Assembly (NCBI RefSeq): GCF_003194585.1
Contig: NZ_QHKZ01000001.1
Coordinates: 310,001 to 374,000, forward strand
Direction: 5' to 3'
Source: Nocardioides daejeonensis
Lineage (GTDB): Bacteria > Actinomycetota > Actinomycetes > Propionibacteriales > Nocardioidaceae
Length of the DNA: 64,000 bases
Both the position numbers and the translations under genes were made by a program. A model generated the notes under the pieces. The model was not told the DNA's origin. It saw only the letters and a list, made by a program, of their open reading frames with translations, and searched no databases. Of this stretch, positions 30,159-38,056 are shown in pieces. Within the stretch, counting starts at the first letter, position 1, and each line of letters starts with the position of its first letter.

Positions 30159-30210
30159 CTTGGCTCGGGGGTGGGGCAGGTGGAGACGCGGCCGCTAGGG
30201 TGGGAGCGAA

Positions 30211-30251
30211 CCTGACGAGGTGCGCCGTACCAGGTCCAAGGCACGACGGCG
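30211..30251 (+). ncRNA. Guanidine-III (mini-ykkC-III) riboswitch
   Basis: The RNA reads CCTGACGAGGTGCGCCGTAC then CAGGTC and GACGGCG. Helix P1 pairs CCTG (30211-30214) with CAGG (30231-30234). The class-defining pseudoknot pairs CGCCGT (30223-30228) with ACGGCG (30246-30251). The conserved GACGAGGTGCGCCGTACC block closely matches the known guanidine-III aptamer, with a compensating change in P1. It ends 45 bases before the SMR exporter start, where ligand binding should expose or free the ribosome-binding region. Regulation by guanidinium is known for the class. Confidence 0.92.
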
Positions 30252-30296
30252 TGAGCACCGTTCGGGAGGCCCGGGCGGGCTGAATCGGAGGCAGTC

Positions 30297-30611
30297 ATGG
30301 CCTGGTTGGTGTTGATCGTGTCGGGGTTGTTCGAGACGGTGTGGGCAGTGGCCCTGGCGGAGACGAAGGGCTTCACGCGGCTCCTGCCGACCGTGGTCTT
30401 CGGCGTCGCTGTCGTGGTCAGCATGGGAGGCCTGGCACTGGCGCTGCGCTCCATCCCGGTCGGCACCGGCTACGCCGTGTGGGTCGGGATCGGTGCCGTC
30501 GGCACGGCGCTCTACGGCATGGCGGTGCTCGGCGAGCCGGCCACCGCGCTCCGGATGCTCTGTCTGCTGCTGATCGTCAGTGGCGTCGTCGGCCTGAAGT
30601 TCGCGCACTGA
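30297..30611 (+). CDS. sugE: Small multidrug resistance family guanidinium exporter (SugE/Gdx-type)
   Basis: The 104-residue protein has four transmembrane helices and the essential Glu at residue 13 (SGLFETVWAVALAETKG). The loop GTGYAVWVGIGAVGTALYG is typical of the Gdx subtype. The protein works as a dual-topology dimer that swaps guanidinium for protons. The guanidine-III riboswitch directly upstream strongly supports guanidinium as the substrate. The ATG at 30297 follows GGAGG. Confidence 0.95.
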   Translation: MAWLVLIVSGLFETVWAVALAETKGFTRLLPTVVFGVAVVVSMGGLALALRSIPVGTGYAVWVGIGAVGTALYGMAVLGEPATALRMLCLLLIVSGVVGLKFAH

Positions 30612-30982
30612 TGTACGTCGTCAATCGCTTCCGGGTGCCGGCCGACGGGGCCGAGCGCTTCCGCGACGATCTGGACGCAGCGCACGCGGTGCTCGCCGCA
30701 GCCTCCGGCTACCTCGAGGGTCGGGTCGGGCGCAACATGGACGATCCCGAGCTGTGGGCACTGCACACCCGGTGGGCGAACGTCGGCGCGTACCGGCGCG
30801 CGCTCAGCTCGTACGACGCGAAGCTGGTCGTGGTGCCGCTGCTGAGCCGGGCTGTCGATGAGCCGAGCGCCTACGAGGAGGTGCTGGTCGGCGTACCGCT
30901 GGCGGAGCTGGACCGGGTCGTCGACGCTGACGGCCCCGGAGGCGGCGACCCAGGAGCCGGTGGTCGCCGGGCGAGCAACTAG
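30611..30982 (+). CDS. Antibiotic biosynthesis monooxygenase (ABM)-domain protein
   Basis: The 123-residue protein has a dimeric alpha-beta barrel ABM domain: YVVNRFRVPADGAERFRDD, then a segment GYLEGRVGRNMDDPELWALHTRW and AYRRALSSYDAK. Family members are small cofactor-free oxygenases or of unknown function. A disordered Gly-rich tail follows from about residue 105. It begins in a TGATG overlap with the exporter stop, so it is under the same riboswitch. A role in guanidinium metabolism is not known and would be new. Confidence 0.75.
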   Translation: MYVVNRFRVPADGAERFRDDLDAAHAVLAAASGYLEGRVGRNMDDPELWALHTRWANVGAYRRALSSYDAKLVVVPLLSRAVDEPSAYEEVLVGVPLAELDRVVDADGPGGGDPGAGGRRASN

Positions 30983-31039
30983 GCTGGCCGGACGCGTCGG
31001 CAGCCGGTCGGCGCACCGGAATCCAGGAGCAGAAACACC

Positions 31040-32437
31040 GTGGCCAAGCCCCCCGCCTCCATCGTCGACAACGTCGTCTCCCTCGCCAAGCGGCGAGGTT
31101 TCGTCTTTCCGTGCGGCGAGATCTACGGAGGCACCCGCTCCGCCTGGGACTACGGCCCGCTGGGCGTGGAGCTCAAGGAGAACATCAAGCGTCAGTGGTG
31201 GAAGGCGATGGTGCAGGGGCGCGACGACGTCGTCGGCCTCGACTCCAGCATCATCCTGCCGCGCGAGACGTGGGTGGCCTCGGGGCACGTCGACACCTTC
31301 AACGACCCGCTCACCGAGTGCCAGTCGTGCCACAAGCGGTTCCGCTACGACCACCTCCAGGAGGCGTATGCGGAGAAGAAGGGCATCGACAACCCGGACG
31401 ACGTCGACCTGAAGGACGTCGCGTGCACCAACTGCGGCACCCGGGGCGCATGGACCGAGCCGCGCCAGTTCTCCGGCATGCTCAAGACCCACCTGGGCGT
31501 CACCGAGGACGAGTCCGGCCTGCACTACCTGCGCCCGGAGACCGCCCAGGGCATCTTCCTCAACTTCGCCAACGTGCTGACCTCCAGCCGTCGCAAGCCG
31601 CCGTTCGGCATCGCCCAGATCGGCAAGAGCTTCCGCAACGAGATCACGCCCGGCAACTTCATCTTCCGCACCCGCGAGTTCGAGCAGATGGAGATGGAGT
31701 TCTTCGTCAAGCCGGGCGAGGACGAGGAGTGGCACAAGTACTGGATCGACGAGCGCACCCGCTGGTACACCGATCTGGGCATCAACTCCGACAACCTGCG
31801 GCACTTCGAGCACCCGCTGGAGAAGCTCAGCCACTACTCCAAGGGCACCATCGACATCGAGTACCGCTTCGGCTTCTCCGGCTCGGAGTGGGGAGAGCTC
31901 GAGGGCATCGCGAACCGCACCGACTACGACCTGACCACGCACAGCAAGCACTCCGGCGCCGACCTGTCGTACTTCGACCAGGCCTCCGGCGAGCGCTACA
32001 CGCCGTACGTCATCGAGCCGGCGGCGGGCCTCGGGCGCACCCTGATGACCTTCCTGGTCGACGCCTACACCGAAGATGAGGCGCCCAACACCAAGGGCGG
32101 CGTCGACAAGCGCACCGTGCTCAAGCTCGACCCGCGGCTGGCTCCGGTGAAGGTCGCGGTGCTGCCGCTCTCGCGCAACGCCGACCTCTCGCCGAAGGCG
32201 CGTGACCTGGCGGCCGAGTTGCGACGCAACTGGAACGTCGACTTCGACGACTCCGGTGCGATCGGCCGCCGCTACCGCCGGCAGGACGAGATCGGCACGC
32301 CGTTCTGCGTCACCGTCGACTTCGACACCCTCGAGGACAACGCGGTCACCGTGCGCGAGCGCGACACGATGAGCCAGGAGCGGATCGGCCTCGACCGCGT
32401 CACGGCCTACTTCGCGGAGCGTCTGCTCGGTAGCTGA
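31040..32437 (+). CDS. glyS: Glycyl-tRNA synthetase, dimeric class II type
   Basis: The 465-residue single-chain (alpha2) GlyRS has [29 protein letters not shown], the class II motif 2 region with [25 protein letters not shown], and a motif 3 region [10 protein letters not shown]. The C-terminal anticodon-binding domain begins at VKVAVLPLS. It charges tRNA-Gly in the cytoplasm. It starts with GTG at 31040 after CAGGAG. It lies 57 bases after the ABM gene. Confidence 0.96.
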   Translation: MAKPPASIVDNVVSLAKRRGFVFPCGEIYGGTRSAWDYGPLGVELKENIKRQWWKAMVQGRDDVVGLDSSIILPRETWVASGHVDTFNDPLTECQSCHKRFRYDHLQEAYAEKKGIDNPDDVDLKDVACTNCGTRGAWTEPRQFSGMLKTHLGVTEDESGLHYLRPETAQGIFLNFANVLTSSRRKPPFGIAQIGKSFRNEITPGNFIFRTREFEQMEMEFFVKPGEDEEWHKYWIDERTRWYTDLGINSDNLRHFEHPLEKLSHYSKGTIDIEYRFGFSGSEWGELEGIANRTDYDLTTHSKHSGADLSYFDQASGERYTPYVIEPAAGLGRTLMTFLVDAYTEDEAPNTKGGVDKRTVLKLDPRLAPVKVAVLPLSRNADLSPKARDLAAELRRNWNVDFDDSGAIGRRYRRQDEIGTPFCVTVDFDTLEDNAVTVRERDTMSQERIGLDRVTAYFAERLLGS

Positions 32438-32447
32438 AACGCACCGT

Positions 32448-32481
32448 GTCCCTGCCCGGCGAAATCGACCCGGGCAGGGAC
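32448..32481 (+). terminator. Terminator-like hairpin after glyS
   Basis: Perfect 12-bp arms (32448-32459, 32470-32481) with a 10-base loop lie 11 bases after the glyS stop. The 3' arm ends two bases before the ATG of the next gene, so it would also mask that gene's ribosome-binding AGGGA. Confidence 0.75.
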
Positions 32482-32482
32482 A

Positions 32483-33160
32483 ATGAGCCGCATGACTGCC
32501 CGTCCCACTCGCATCGGCGCGCTCGTACTCGCCTCCACGCTCGTCCTCTCCGCCTGCAGCCTCGGGTCGGACAAGGACGACAAGAAGAAGGACAAGGAGA
32601 CGAGCGGCGAGCCGACCGCGCAGGGGACCCCGGACGTAGGCGACAACGGCATGACCGCGTGGGGCGCCGACCTCGAGTTCGGGGAGACTGCGCGGGTGCC
32701 GTGGGCGCCGAAGCAGAAGCTCAAGGGCGCTGTCGAGATCACCGTGACGCGGGTCGAGCAGGTGCCGATGAAGGCCTTCGAGGTCTTCAAGCTCACCGAC
32801 GACCAGAAGAAGGGGAGCGGCTACTACGTGCGGGCGACGGCGGTCAACGTAGGCAACGCCGATCTGGGTGGCTTCGCCTTGCCGTTGTGGCTCGACGACG
32901 GCTCCGATGTGATCTATCCGCCCGTCAACATCCCGTCGGCCTTCAAGCCATGCTCCGATCGGGTGCTGCCGGAGAAGTTCGCTCCGGGCGACAAGGCCAA
33001 GGTCTGCATGGTCTTCCTCTCCGGGCCCGGGCAGCAGTTGCGGTCGATCGCGCTCCAGCCTGCGGAGGGGATCGACCAGATCGACTGGACCGGCTCGCTG
33101 AGTCAACCGACCAAGCCGGGGGCCAAGAAGGGCAAGAAGCAGAAGGCGGGCAAGAGCTAG
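32483..33160 (+). CDS. Putative lipoprotein of unknown function
   Basis: The 225-residue exported protein has a signal peptide with lipobox LSAC (Cys25), a Lys-rich linker (DKDDKKKDKETSGE), then a beta-rich domain. A segment VEITVTRVEQ and YYVRATAVNVGNADLGGFALP resembles the DUF4352-like immunoglobulin fold used in many actinobacterial lipoproteins. The C-terminal tail is Lys/Gly-rich. The ATG at 32483 is inside the base of a hairpin; an ATG at 32492 is an alternative start. No recognised partner. Confidence 0.75.
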   Translation: MSRMTARPTRIGALVLASTLVLSACSLGSDKDDKKKDKETSGEPTAQGTPDVGDNGMTAWGADLEFGETARVPWAPKQKLKGAVEITVTRVEQVPMKAFEVFKLTDDQKKGSGYYVRATAVNVGNADLGGFALPLWLDDGSDVIYPPVNIPSAFKPCSDRVLPEKFAPGDKAKVCMVFLSGPGQQLRSIALQPAEGIDQIDWTGSLSQPTKPGAKKGKKQKAGKS

Positions 33161-33180
33161 GGAGCCGCTGGACTCCCTAG
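33157..33180 (+). terminator. Terminator-like hairpin
   Basis: CTAGGGAG (33157-33164) pairs with CTCCCTAG (33173-33180) across an 8-base loop, overlapping the lipoprotein stop codon. It separates that gene from dusB. Confidence 0.6.
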
Positions 33181-33220
33181 CAATTTGGGAGCGGTCCGCC
33201 GCGAAGAGGAGAATGGCGCC

Positions 33221-34363
33221 GTGTCTCTCCAACTCGGCCCCCTGGCCGTCGACAGCCCCGTGGTGCTGGCGCCGATGGCCGGCATCACCAACGCTGCCTT
33301 CCGGCGACTCTGTCTGGAGCAGATGGCCGAGCACGGGACGGGACTCTTCGTCTGCGAGATGATCACGTCGCGCGGCCTCGTGGAAGGGGACGCCACGACG
33401 AAGGCGATGCTGACCTTCGACGAGGTGGAGACCACCCGAAGCGTGCAGTTGTACGGCACTGACCCGGCCTACCTCGCCAAGGCGGCGGAGATCCTCTGCG
33501 CCGACTACGGGGTCGCCCACATCGACCTGAACTTCGGATGCCCGGTGCCGAAGGTGACCCGCAAGGGCGGCGGCGGTGCGCTCCCGTGGAAGCGGGGTCT
33601 CCTGGCTGACATCCTGGAGCAGACCGTGAAGGCAGCGACGCCGTACGCCGTACCGGTGACCATGAAGACCCGGATGGGCATCGACGACGACCACCTGACG
33701 TACCTCGATGCGGGGCGGATCGCCCAGGAGTCGGGCGTGGCGGCGATCGCCTTGCACGGCCGCACGGTCGTGCAGGCGTACTCCGGCCAGGCCGACTGGG
33801 AGGCAATCGGCGAGTTGGTGGCTTCGGTCGACATCCCGGTGCTCGGCAACGGCGACATCTGGGAGGCGCGCGATGCCCTGCGGATGGCGGAGCAGACCGG
33901 GGTCGCCGGCGTCGTGGTCGGTCGCGGCTGTCTCGGCCGCCCGTGGCTCTTCCGGGACCTTTCGGCCGCGTTCGTTGCGGGCTCCGACGAGACCACCACC
34001 TTGCCGACGCTCGGCGAGGTGACGGTGATGATGCGCAGGCATGCCGAGCTGCTGTCTCTGCACATGGGGGAGGAGCGGGGGTGCAAGGAGTTCCGCAAGC
34101 ACGTCTCGTGGTACTTGAAGGGATTCCGGGCGGGCGGCCCGCTGCGGCATGCACTGGCCCTGGTCAACACCCTCGCCGAGCTCGATCTGCTGCTCGCGGA
34201 GCTCGACCCGACCGAGCCGTTCCCGGTCGGTGAGCTGGGTACGCCGCGGGGGCGTCAGGGCGCGCCGCGCAAGCGTGTGGTCCTTCCCGAGGGCTGGCTC
34301 GACGATGCCGACGGGCGGGGATGCGCGCTCGTGGAGGACCTGGACTCGGGTTCGGGCGGGTGA
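33221..34363 (+). CDS. dusB: tRNA-dihydrouridine synthase DusB
   Basis: The 380-residue flavoprotein has the TIM-barrel motifs VVLAPMAGITNAAFRRL, HIDLNFGCPVPKVTRKGGGGAL with the catalytic Cys, and LGNGDIWEARDA with VVVGRGCLGRPWLF for FMN binding. It reduces uridine in tRNA D-loops. The GTG at 33221 is preferred over an in-frame ATG at 33185, since AGGAG sits nine bases ahead and the extra N-terminus does not fit the family. Confidence 0.93.
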   Translation: MSLQLGPLAVDSPVVLAPMAGITNAAFRRLCLEQMAEHGTGLFVCEMITSRGLVEGDATTKAMLTFDEVETTRSVQLYGTDPAYLAKAAEILCADYGVAHIDLNFGCPVPKVTRKGGGGALPWKRGLLADILEQTVKAATPYAVPVTMKTRMGIDDDHLTYLDAGRIAQESGVAAIALHGRTVVQAYSGQADWEAIGELVASVDIPVLGNGDIWEARDALRMAEQTGVAGVVVGRGCLGRPWLFRDLSAAFVAGSDETTTLPTLGEVTVMMRRHAELLSLHMGEERGCKEFRKHVSWYLKGFRAGGPLRHALALVNTLAELDLLLAELDPTEPFPVGELGTPRGRQGAPRKRVVLPEGWLDDADGRGCALVEDLDSGSGG

Positions 34364-34507
34364 GAGTCCCCCTGGCGACCGGGATGTGAGCCGTCTCTCG
34401 GTATCTGGGAAAAACTCGTTGAAATGTGTTTCACTCGATGCTCGTGCCCGTCCGGCCACCGCTGCGGCGGGCACAGACCTGTCAGCTGAAGCAAAGGATC
34501 CGGCCCT

Positions 34508-35377
34508 GTGGCCAGTCCCCGTCACCGCCTACCGACCGCTCCGCGCCGAAAGATCTCGGCCGCTAAGGTCGCTGCCCCGATCGCCTCGTTGGCCACCCTT
34601 GCCACCGTAGGAGCGGGCGTCCTTCTCGCCAATCCGGGAGTAGCCCCGGCCCCGAGCGGCGCGTCCATCTTCGAGGCGATCGCCGCGACCGCCACCGTCG
34701 ACAGCACGGAGCGTCCGCAGCAGGTGTCGCGTAGCGCGACCCGCGACCAGGATCTCGTCGGCTCGGCGACGTACTCGCGCAAGGCCGGCCAGGCCGACAC
34801 CAAGCAGGCAGTGCGCCGGGCCGATGAGAAACGTTGGACGACGGAGGCCCTGAACCTGTGGGAGTCCGCGCTTCCCGACGCCGCGAAGCTCGGGGAGATC
34901 GCCGCCGGCAAGACGGTCCTGGTCACGGGCCGAGTGTCGGGTGAACGCGCCGAGGTGGTCGTCGACGGCGAGCCGCGTTGGGTGACGGCCAAGTACCTCT
35001 CCGACGAGAAGCCGCTTGCCGGCATCGGCGGCGTCTGCAGCAACGGCACCACCGTGCCTGCTGGGGTGAGCGGCAACATCAAGAAGGTCCATGAGGCTGT
35101 CTGTGCGCGTTTCCCCGACATCGGCACCTACGGAACCTTCCGCGGCGACGGCGAGCACGCCCAGGGTATTGCCGTGGACATCATGGTCAGCGGCGCTCGC
35201 GGCTGGGAGGTCGCCGAGTACGTGCGGGCCAACTACGCCGCCCTCGGAGTCTCCTACGTGATCTACTCGCAGAAGATCTGGTCCGTCGAACGCTCCGGCG
35301 AGGGCTGGCGGGCGATGTCGAACCGGGGTTCGACCACGGCGAACCACTACGACCACGTGCACGTCACGACATACTGA
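34508..35377 (+). CDS. Secreted SH3-like protein with peptidase-like C-terminal domain
   Basis: The 289-residue protein has a basic start, a hydrophobic stretch at about residues 20-45 acting as signal or anchor, a low-complexity linker, an SH3-like segment (TVLVTGRVSGERAEVVVDG), and a C-terminal domain with HAQGIAVDIMV and NHYDHVHV. The last pair of His/Asp motifs resembles D-Ala-D-Ala-type and ARB_07466-type cell-wall domains. It probably acts at the cell envelope. The GTG at 34508 is 144 bases after dusB, with its own leader. Peptidase activity is inferred only. Confidence 0.75.
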   Translation: MASPRHRLPTAPRRKISAAKVAAPIASLATLATVGAGVLLANPGVAPAPSGASIFEAIAATATVDSTERPQQVSRSATRDQDLVGSATYSRKAGQADTKQAVRRADEKRWTTEALNLWESALPDAAKLGEIAAGKTVLVTGRVSGERAEVVVDGEPRWVTAKYLSDEKPLAGIGGVCSNGTTVPAGVSGNIKKVHEAVCARFPDIGTYGTFRGDGEHAQGIAVDIMVSGARGWEVAEYVRANYAALGVSYVIYSQKIWSVERSGEGWRAMSNRGSTTANHYDHVHVTTY

Positions 35378-35785
35378 TCATCGCGCACTCGTCGTGGGTC
35401 GCATGCGATCGGCCTCCGGGATGCCGACGGGGTGTTCGCGCCTGGTCAGCATCCGCCGCTGGGTCTCGACCTCCGACGGATCCTGAGCCACGTCATTGCC
35501 GTCCATGCCGACGAGCCACACGAGGCCGCGGCCGTGGCCGAGGGCGAGCCGCTCCCGTTCGACGTCGTCGCAAACAAGCGCGACAGCGAAGGTCATCGAA
35601 CCCTGGGCCTGTCGCTGTGCCCAGTCGATCACCTGGAGCACGTCGGCTCCGGTGATGTCGTAGGTATCGGTCCAGCCGCCCGCCGATTCCTCAGCGCCGC
35701 CGTGTAGGTAGACCCGGAAGCGGGGATGTGCGTGCTCCCAGGCGCTGTCCCGCTCGTCGACGCCTTCGATGTGCACGGGTGCCAT
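35378..35785 (-). CDS. Conserved hypothetical protein
   Basis: The protein has 135 residues and no transmembrane segment. Sequence starts MAPVHIEGVDERDSAWEHAH and contains FRVYLHGG, TDTYDITGADVLQVIDWAQ and TFAVALVCDDVERERLALGHGRGLVWLVG. The pattern looks like a small soluble alpha/beta protein. The ATG at 35785 is chosen because the reading upstream is Pro/Arg-rich antisense of the HNH gene. It is convergent with the preceding gene and downstream of the HNH gene. Function unknown. Confidence 0.7.
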   Translation of the reverse strand: MAPVHIEGVDERDSAWEHAHPRFRVYLHGGAEESAGGWTDTYDITGADVLQVIDWAQRQAQGSMTFAVALVCDDVERERLALGHGRGLVWLVGMDGNDVAQDPSEVETQRRMLTRREHPVGIPEADRMRPTTSAR

Positions 35786-35844
35786 GCGGAGATCCTGACA
35801 GTGGGTTCGCGCGAGGACCAGCCGGTATCGGTCCCCTCGTGGCT

Positions 35845-37395
35845 TCAGGCTGCTGGGGGTGGGCTGGTCGTGTGGTGTTGGCCGGCGGGGGTGGTGGTGG
35901 CGACGCACGGGATGCCGTCGAGGCCGGTGGTGGCGTGCTGGTGCCAGCCGGGTGCCTGTTTGGCGTGGTTGCAGTCTTCGCAGAGGCCCTGGAGGTTGAT
36001 GGCGACGGTCTTGCCGTCGTCGATGACGGGGGTGATGTGGTCGATGTGTCGGACGGGGGCGTCGCACCAGCGGGTGGAGCAGGTTTGGTCGCGCAGGGTG
36101 ATGAACGCTGCGAGCGCGGTGGGCACCTGCCGGCTGCGGGAGTCCATGGCGATCAGTTGCCCCGACGTCGGGTGGGCATACAGGCGCCGCAGCCATGCGC
36201 CGGTGTCGGTGTCGAGGGCGCGGGCGATGAGGTCGCGGGCGGTGGTGGGGTCGAGGCCGAAGGTGCCGATGCCGGGTTCGGTGATCCGGGGGCCGGCACC
36301 GCTGCGCGGGTCCGCCGCCGAGTCGTCGGTGGCGGCTGCTGCTGTGGTGTCGTGGCCGAAGAGGTCGGCGTGGGTGATGACGAGGTTGATCCTGACTGGT
36401 ACGCGGTCGGCTTCGGTGTGGCCGGTGATGCGGGTGATAGCGGCGTCGGCCATCAACGCTCCGCGACCACGGCCCTCAGCGTCGGGGGTGCCGATCAGGG
36501 TGGCGGCGTGCTTCTTGAGGGTGGCGTAGGCGGCGACGCCTTGCTCGACGGGGACGGTGAGGGTGAGTCGGCTCATGGCGTCGGGGGCGGGGGTGATGGT
36601 GACGTGGCGGGCGCCGACCGCGCGGCGGCGGCGAGCGGCGATGCCGGTGTTGTCGAGGCGGGCGGCGTGGGCGGCCGCAGCACGACGGACCTGCTTCTCA
36701 CTCATCTGTTCGAGGGCGGTGGGGTCGGCGGCGAGGAGTCGGTCGATCTCGTGGCGGGCGTCAACGGTGATGGCGGCGGTCTCTTGGGCGATCGCCAGTG
36801 CGGTCTTCTCGGTGATGTGGCCGGTGCGGAAAGCCTCCCAGGTGTGGGGGAGCTCTGCCGGTAGCAGTTTGGCGAGGCCGAGGTAGGTGCGCCCCCACCA
36901 AGGGGAGGTGCGGCGGGCCAGGGCGAGTTCGTGGGCCACGGACTTGCCCTGCCGGGCGGCGGGAACCTTCCGGGCGGCTTCGCGGGTGCGGGTGCCAGCG
37001 TCGAGTCGGACCGCGAGAGCTGCTTGGGCTGCTCGGGTAGTGCAGGTGAGTTCTTCTAGGGTGCGGATCAGCGTGGCGAGTTCGCTGAGGCGCTCCCGTT
37101 CGCCGGCGGCCATGTTCGGCTGGGCCGCGCCGTCGCGGGGAGCGGTGAGCGCCTGCAGTTGGTGCAGGCAGGTGGCGGCGGCGCGCCTGGCTGCGGTCAA
37201 ACCCGAGTCGTCGGCCGTGTCGTGGGTAGCGAGGGTCCAGTCGTCCGGCACCCGGTCAGGGGCGGATACCTGGAGCGACCGGTCCTCGGATGGCCAGCCG
37301 TCCGGTGGCCAGGGTTCGGTGTCGAAGCGCAGCGCGCCCAGATCGAAGGGAGTTGGGTCGGGCAGTGGTGGTGCACGGTGGAAGGTGGCCGCCAT
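35845..37395 (-). CDS. DUF222/HNH endonuclease-domain protein (13E12 repeat family)
   Basis: The 516-residue protein has a large helical DUF222 domain (about residues 90-330) and a C-terminal HNH region with CSTRWCDAPVRHIDHITP, NLQGLCEDCNHAK and a trailing W. These genes are multi-copy in actinobacteria and some lie in mobile REP13E12 elements; their role is unclear, possibly DNA damage-related. The ATG at 37395 has GGAGG upstream. A perfect SOS box lies 40 bp before the start. No flanking repeats or integrase are visible, so it is not obviously mobile here. Confidence 0.9.
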   Translation of the reverse strand: MAATFHRAPPLPDPTPFDLGALRFDTEPWPPDGWPSEDRSLQVSAPDRVPDDWTLATHDTADDSGLTAARRAAATCLHQLQALTAPRDGAAQPNMAAGERERLSELATLIRTLEELTCTTRAAQAALAVRLDAGTRTREAARKVPAARQGKSVAHELALARRTSPWWGRTYLGLAKLLPAELPHTWEAFRTGHITEKTALAIAQETAAITVDARHEIDRLLAADPTALEQMSEKQVRRAAAAHAARLDNTGIAARRRRAVGARHVTITPAPDAMSRLTLTVPVEQGVAAYATLKKHAATLIGTPDAEGRGRGALMADAAITRITGHTEADRVPVRINLVITHADLFGHDTTAAAATDDSAADPRSGAGPRITEPGIGTFGLDPTTARDLIARALDTDTGAWLRRLYAHPTSGQLIAMDSRSRQVPTALAAFITLRDQTCSTRWCDAPVRHIDHITPVIDDGKTVAINLQGLCEDCNHAKQAPGWHQHATTGLDGIPCVATTTPAGQHHTTSPPPAA

Positions 37396-37435
37396 GGGGC
37401 CTCCGTTTCGGGTCCGAGATTTCACTCCAGTCTAA

Positions 37436-37451
37436 TCGAACATGTGTTCGA
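37436..37451. promoter_or_regulatory. LexA SOS box
   Basis: TCGAACATGTGTTCGA fits the actinobacterial LexA consensus TCGAAC-N4-GTTCGA exactly. It lies between the DUF222/HNH gene (minus, start 37395) and a small plus-strand ORF (start 37462), so LexA may repress either or both. A TCTAAT -10-like element (37431-37436) is adjacent for the plus direction. Confidence 0.85.
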
Positions 37452-37461
37452 ACACAGGCCA

Positions 37462-37620
37462 ATGAGAAAGACCGCAGGAGAAGTTCGGGCGGCCCCTCAG
37501 CGTCGTGTGACCAGGACCGATGTCGCATCCGCGCTGGTGGAGACCGAGCCGGAAGACTTGCCGCTGCCTGTGGAGGAGCGGTGGCGGAGTACGACGGTCT
37601 GGGCGAAGGTCGGGGAATGA
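37462..37620 (+). CDS. Small ORF, 52 residues, unknown function
   Basis: It starts MRKTAGEVRAAPQRRVTRTD and ends RSTTVWAKVGE. The ATG is 11 bases after the SOS box, and its stop overlaps the next gene's start as ATGA, which suggests real translation coupled to the downstream ORF. There is no clear ribosome-binding site, so it could be leaderless. No family recognised. Confidence 0.45.
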   Translation: MRKTAGEVRAAPQRRVTRTDVASALVETEPEDLPLPVEERWRSTTVWAKVGE

Positions 37621-38051
37621 TCCGACGTACCGACCGCCGCCCTTGCGTCCGCAACCAGAGTGAACTGGACCGGTTCTGGCAGCGCTGGACGCGAGCGCGC
37701 TCCGACGAAGTTGCCGGCACGACCTGCGCCCTCGTCTTCGCGGACGGGCGGATGACCCGCAAAGCGCTGACCTTCGTCGACATCGACGGTCCACTGGGTG
37801 ACGCCGAGCAGCACTTGCTTGCTCGATGGATCCGCGACCTCCTCGATGAGGATACGGCTGGCTGGAGCATTGCCATGCTGATGACGCGGCCCGGCTTGCC
37901 CACGGTCGATGAACGTGACATCGCCTGGGCCGCTTCCTTGTACGTCGCCGCTCGAAGAGCGGGAGTCGGTTGCGAAGTGGTGCATCTCGCCGTCGGTCGG
38001 AGAGTGCTTCCGTTGCCGCTCGACGCGTTGACGATGGGGCGAAGGCCTTGA
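37617..38051 (+). CDS. Hypothetical protein of 144 residues, unknown function
   Basis: The sequence looks like a soluble alpha/beta protein: RNQSELDRFWQRWTRARS, TCALVFADGRMTRKALTFVD, AEQHLLARWIRDLLDED, IAWAASLYVAARRAGVGCEV and VHLAVGRRVLPLPLD. It begins in an ATGA overlap with the 52-residue ORF. It ends five bases before the convergent stop at 38057. Linked to the SOS box at 37436 only by position. No function assigned. Confidence 0.65.
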   Translation: MIRRTDRRPCVRNQSELDRFWQRWTRARSDEVAGTTCALVFADGRMTRKALTFVDIDGPLGDAEQHLLARWIRDLLDEDTAGWSIAMLMTRPGLPTVDERDIAWAASLYVAARRAGVGCEVVHLAVGRRVLPLPLDALTMGRRP

Positions 38052-38056
38052 GTCGC

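Noticed and set aside
34364..34507. Possible c-di-AMP (ydaO) riboswitch before the secreted SH3-like protein gene
   Set aside because: A GTGCCCG/CGGGCAC stem (34444-34450/34468-34474) and a GTCAGCT fragment exist, but the conserved ydaO core is not present.
30512..34525. Minus-strand open frame of about 1337 codons spanning glyS, the lipoprotein and dusB
   Set aside because: It runs across several well-supported plus-strand genes and shows only low-complexity composition.
35728..36864. Plus-strand Gly/Val-rich frame opposite the HNH gene
   Set aside because: Antisense shadow; composition is repetitive and no motif is seen.
37159..37461. Upstream extension of the 52-residue ORF into the HNH gene
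   Set aside because: The extension is antisense to the DUF222/HNH coding region; only the part after the ATG at 37462 is free.
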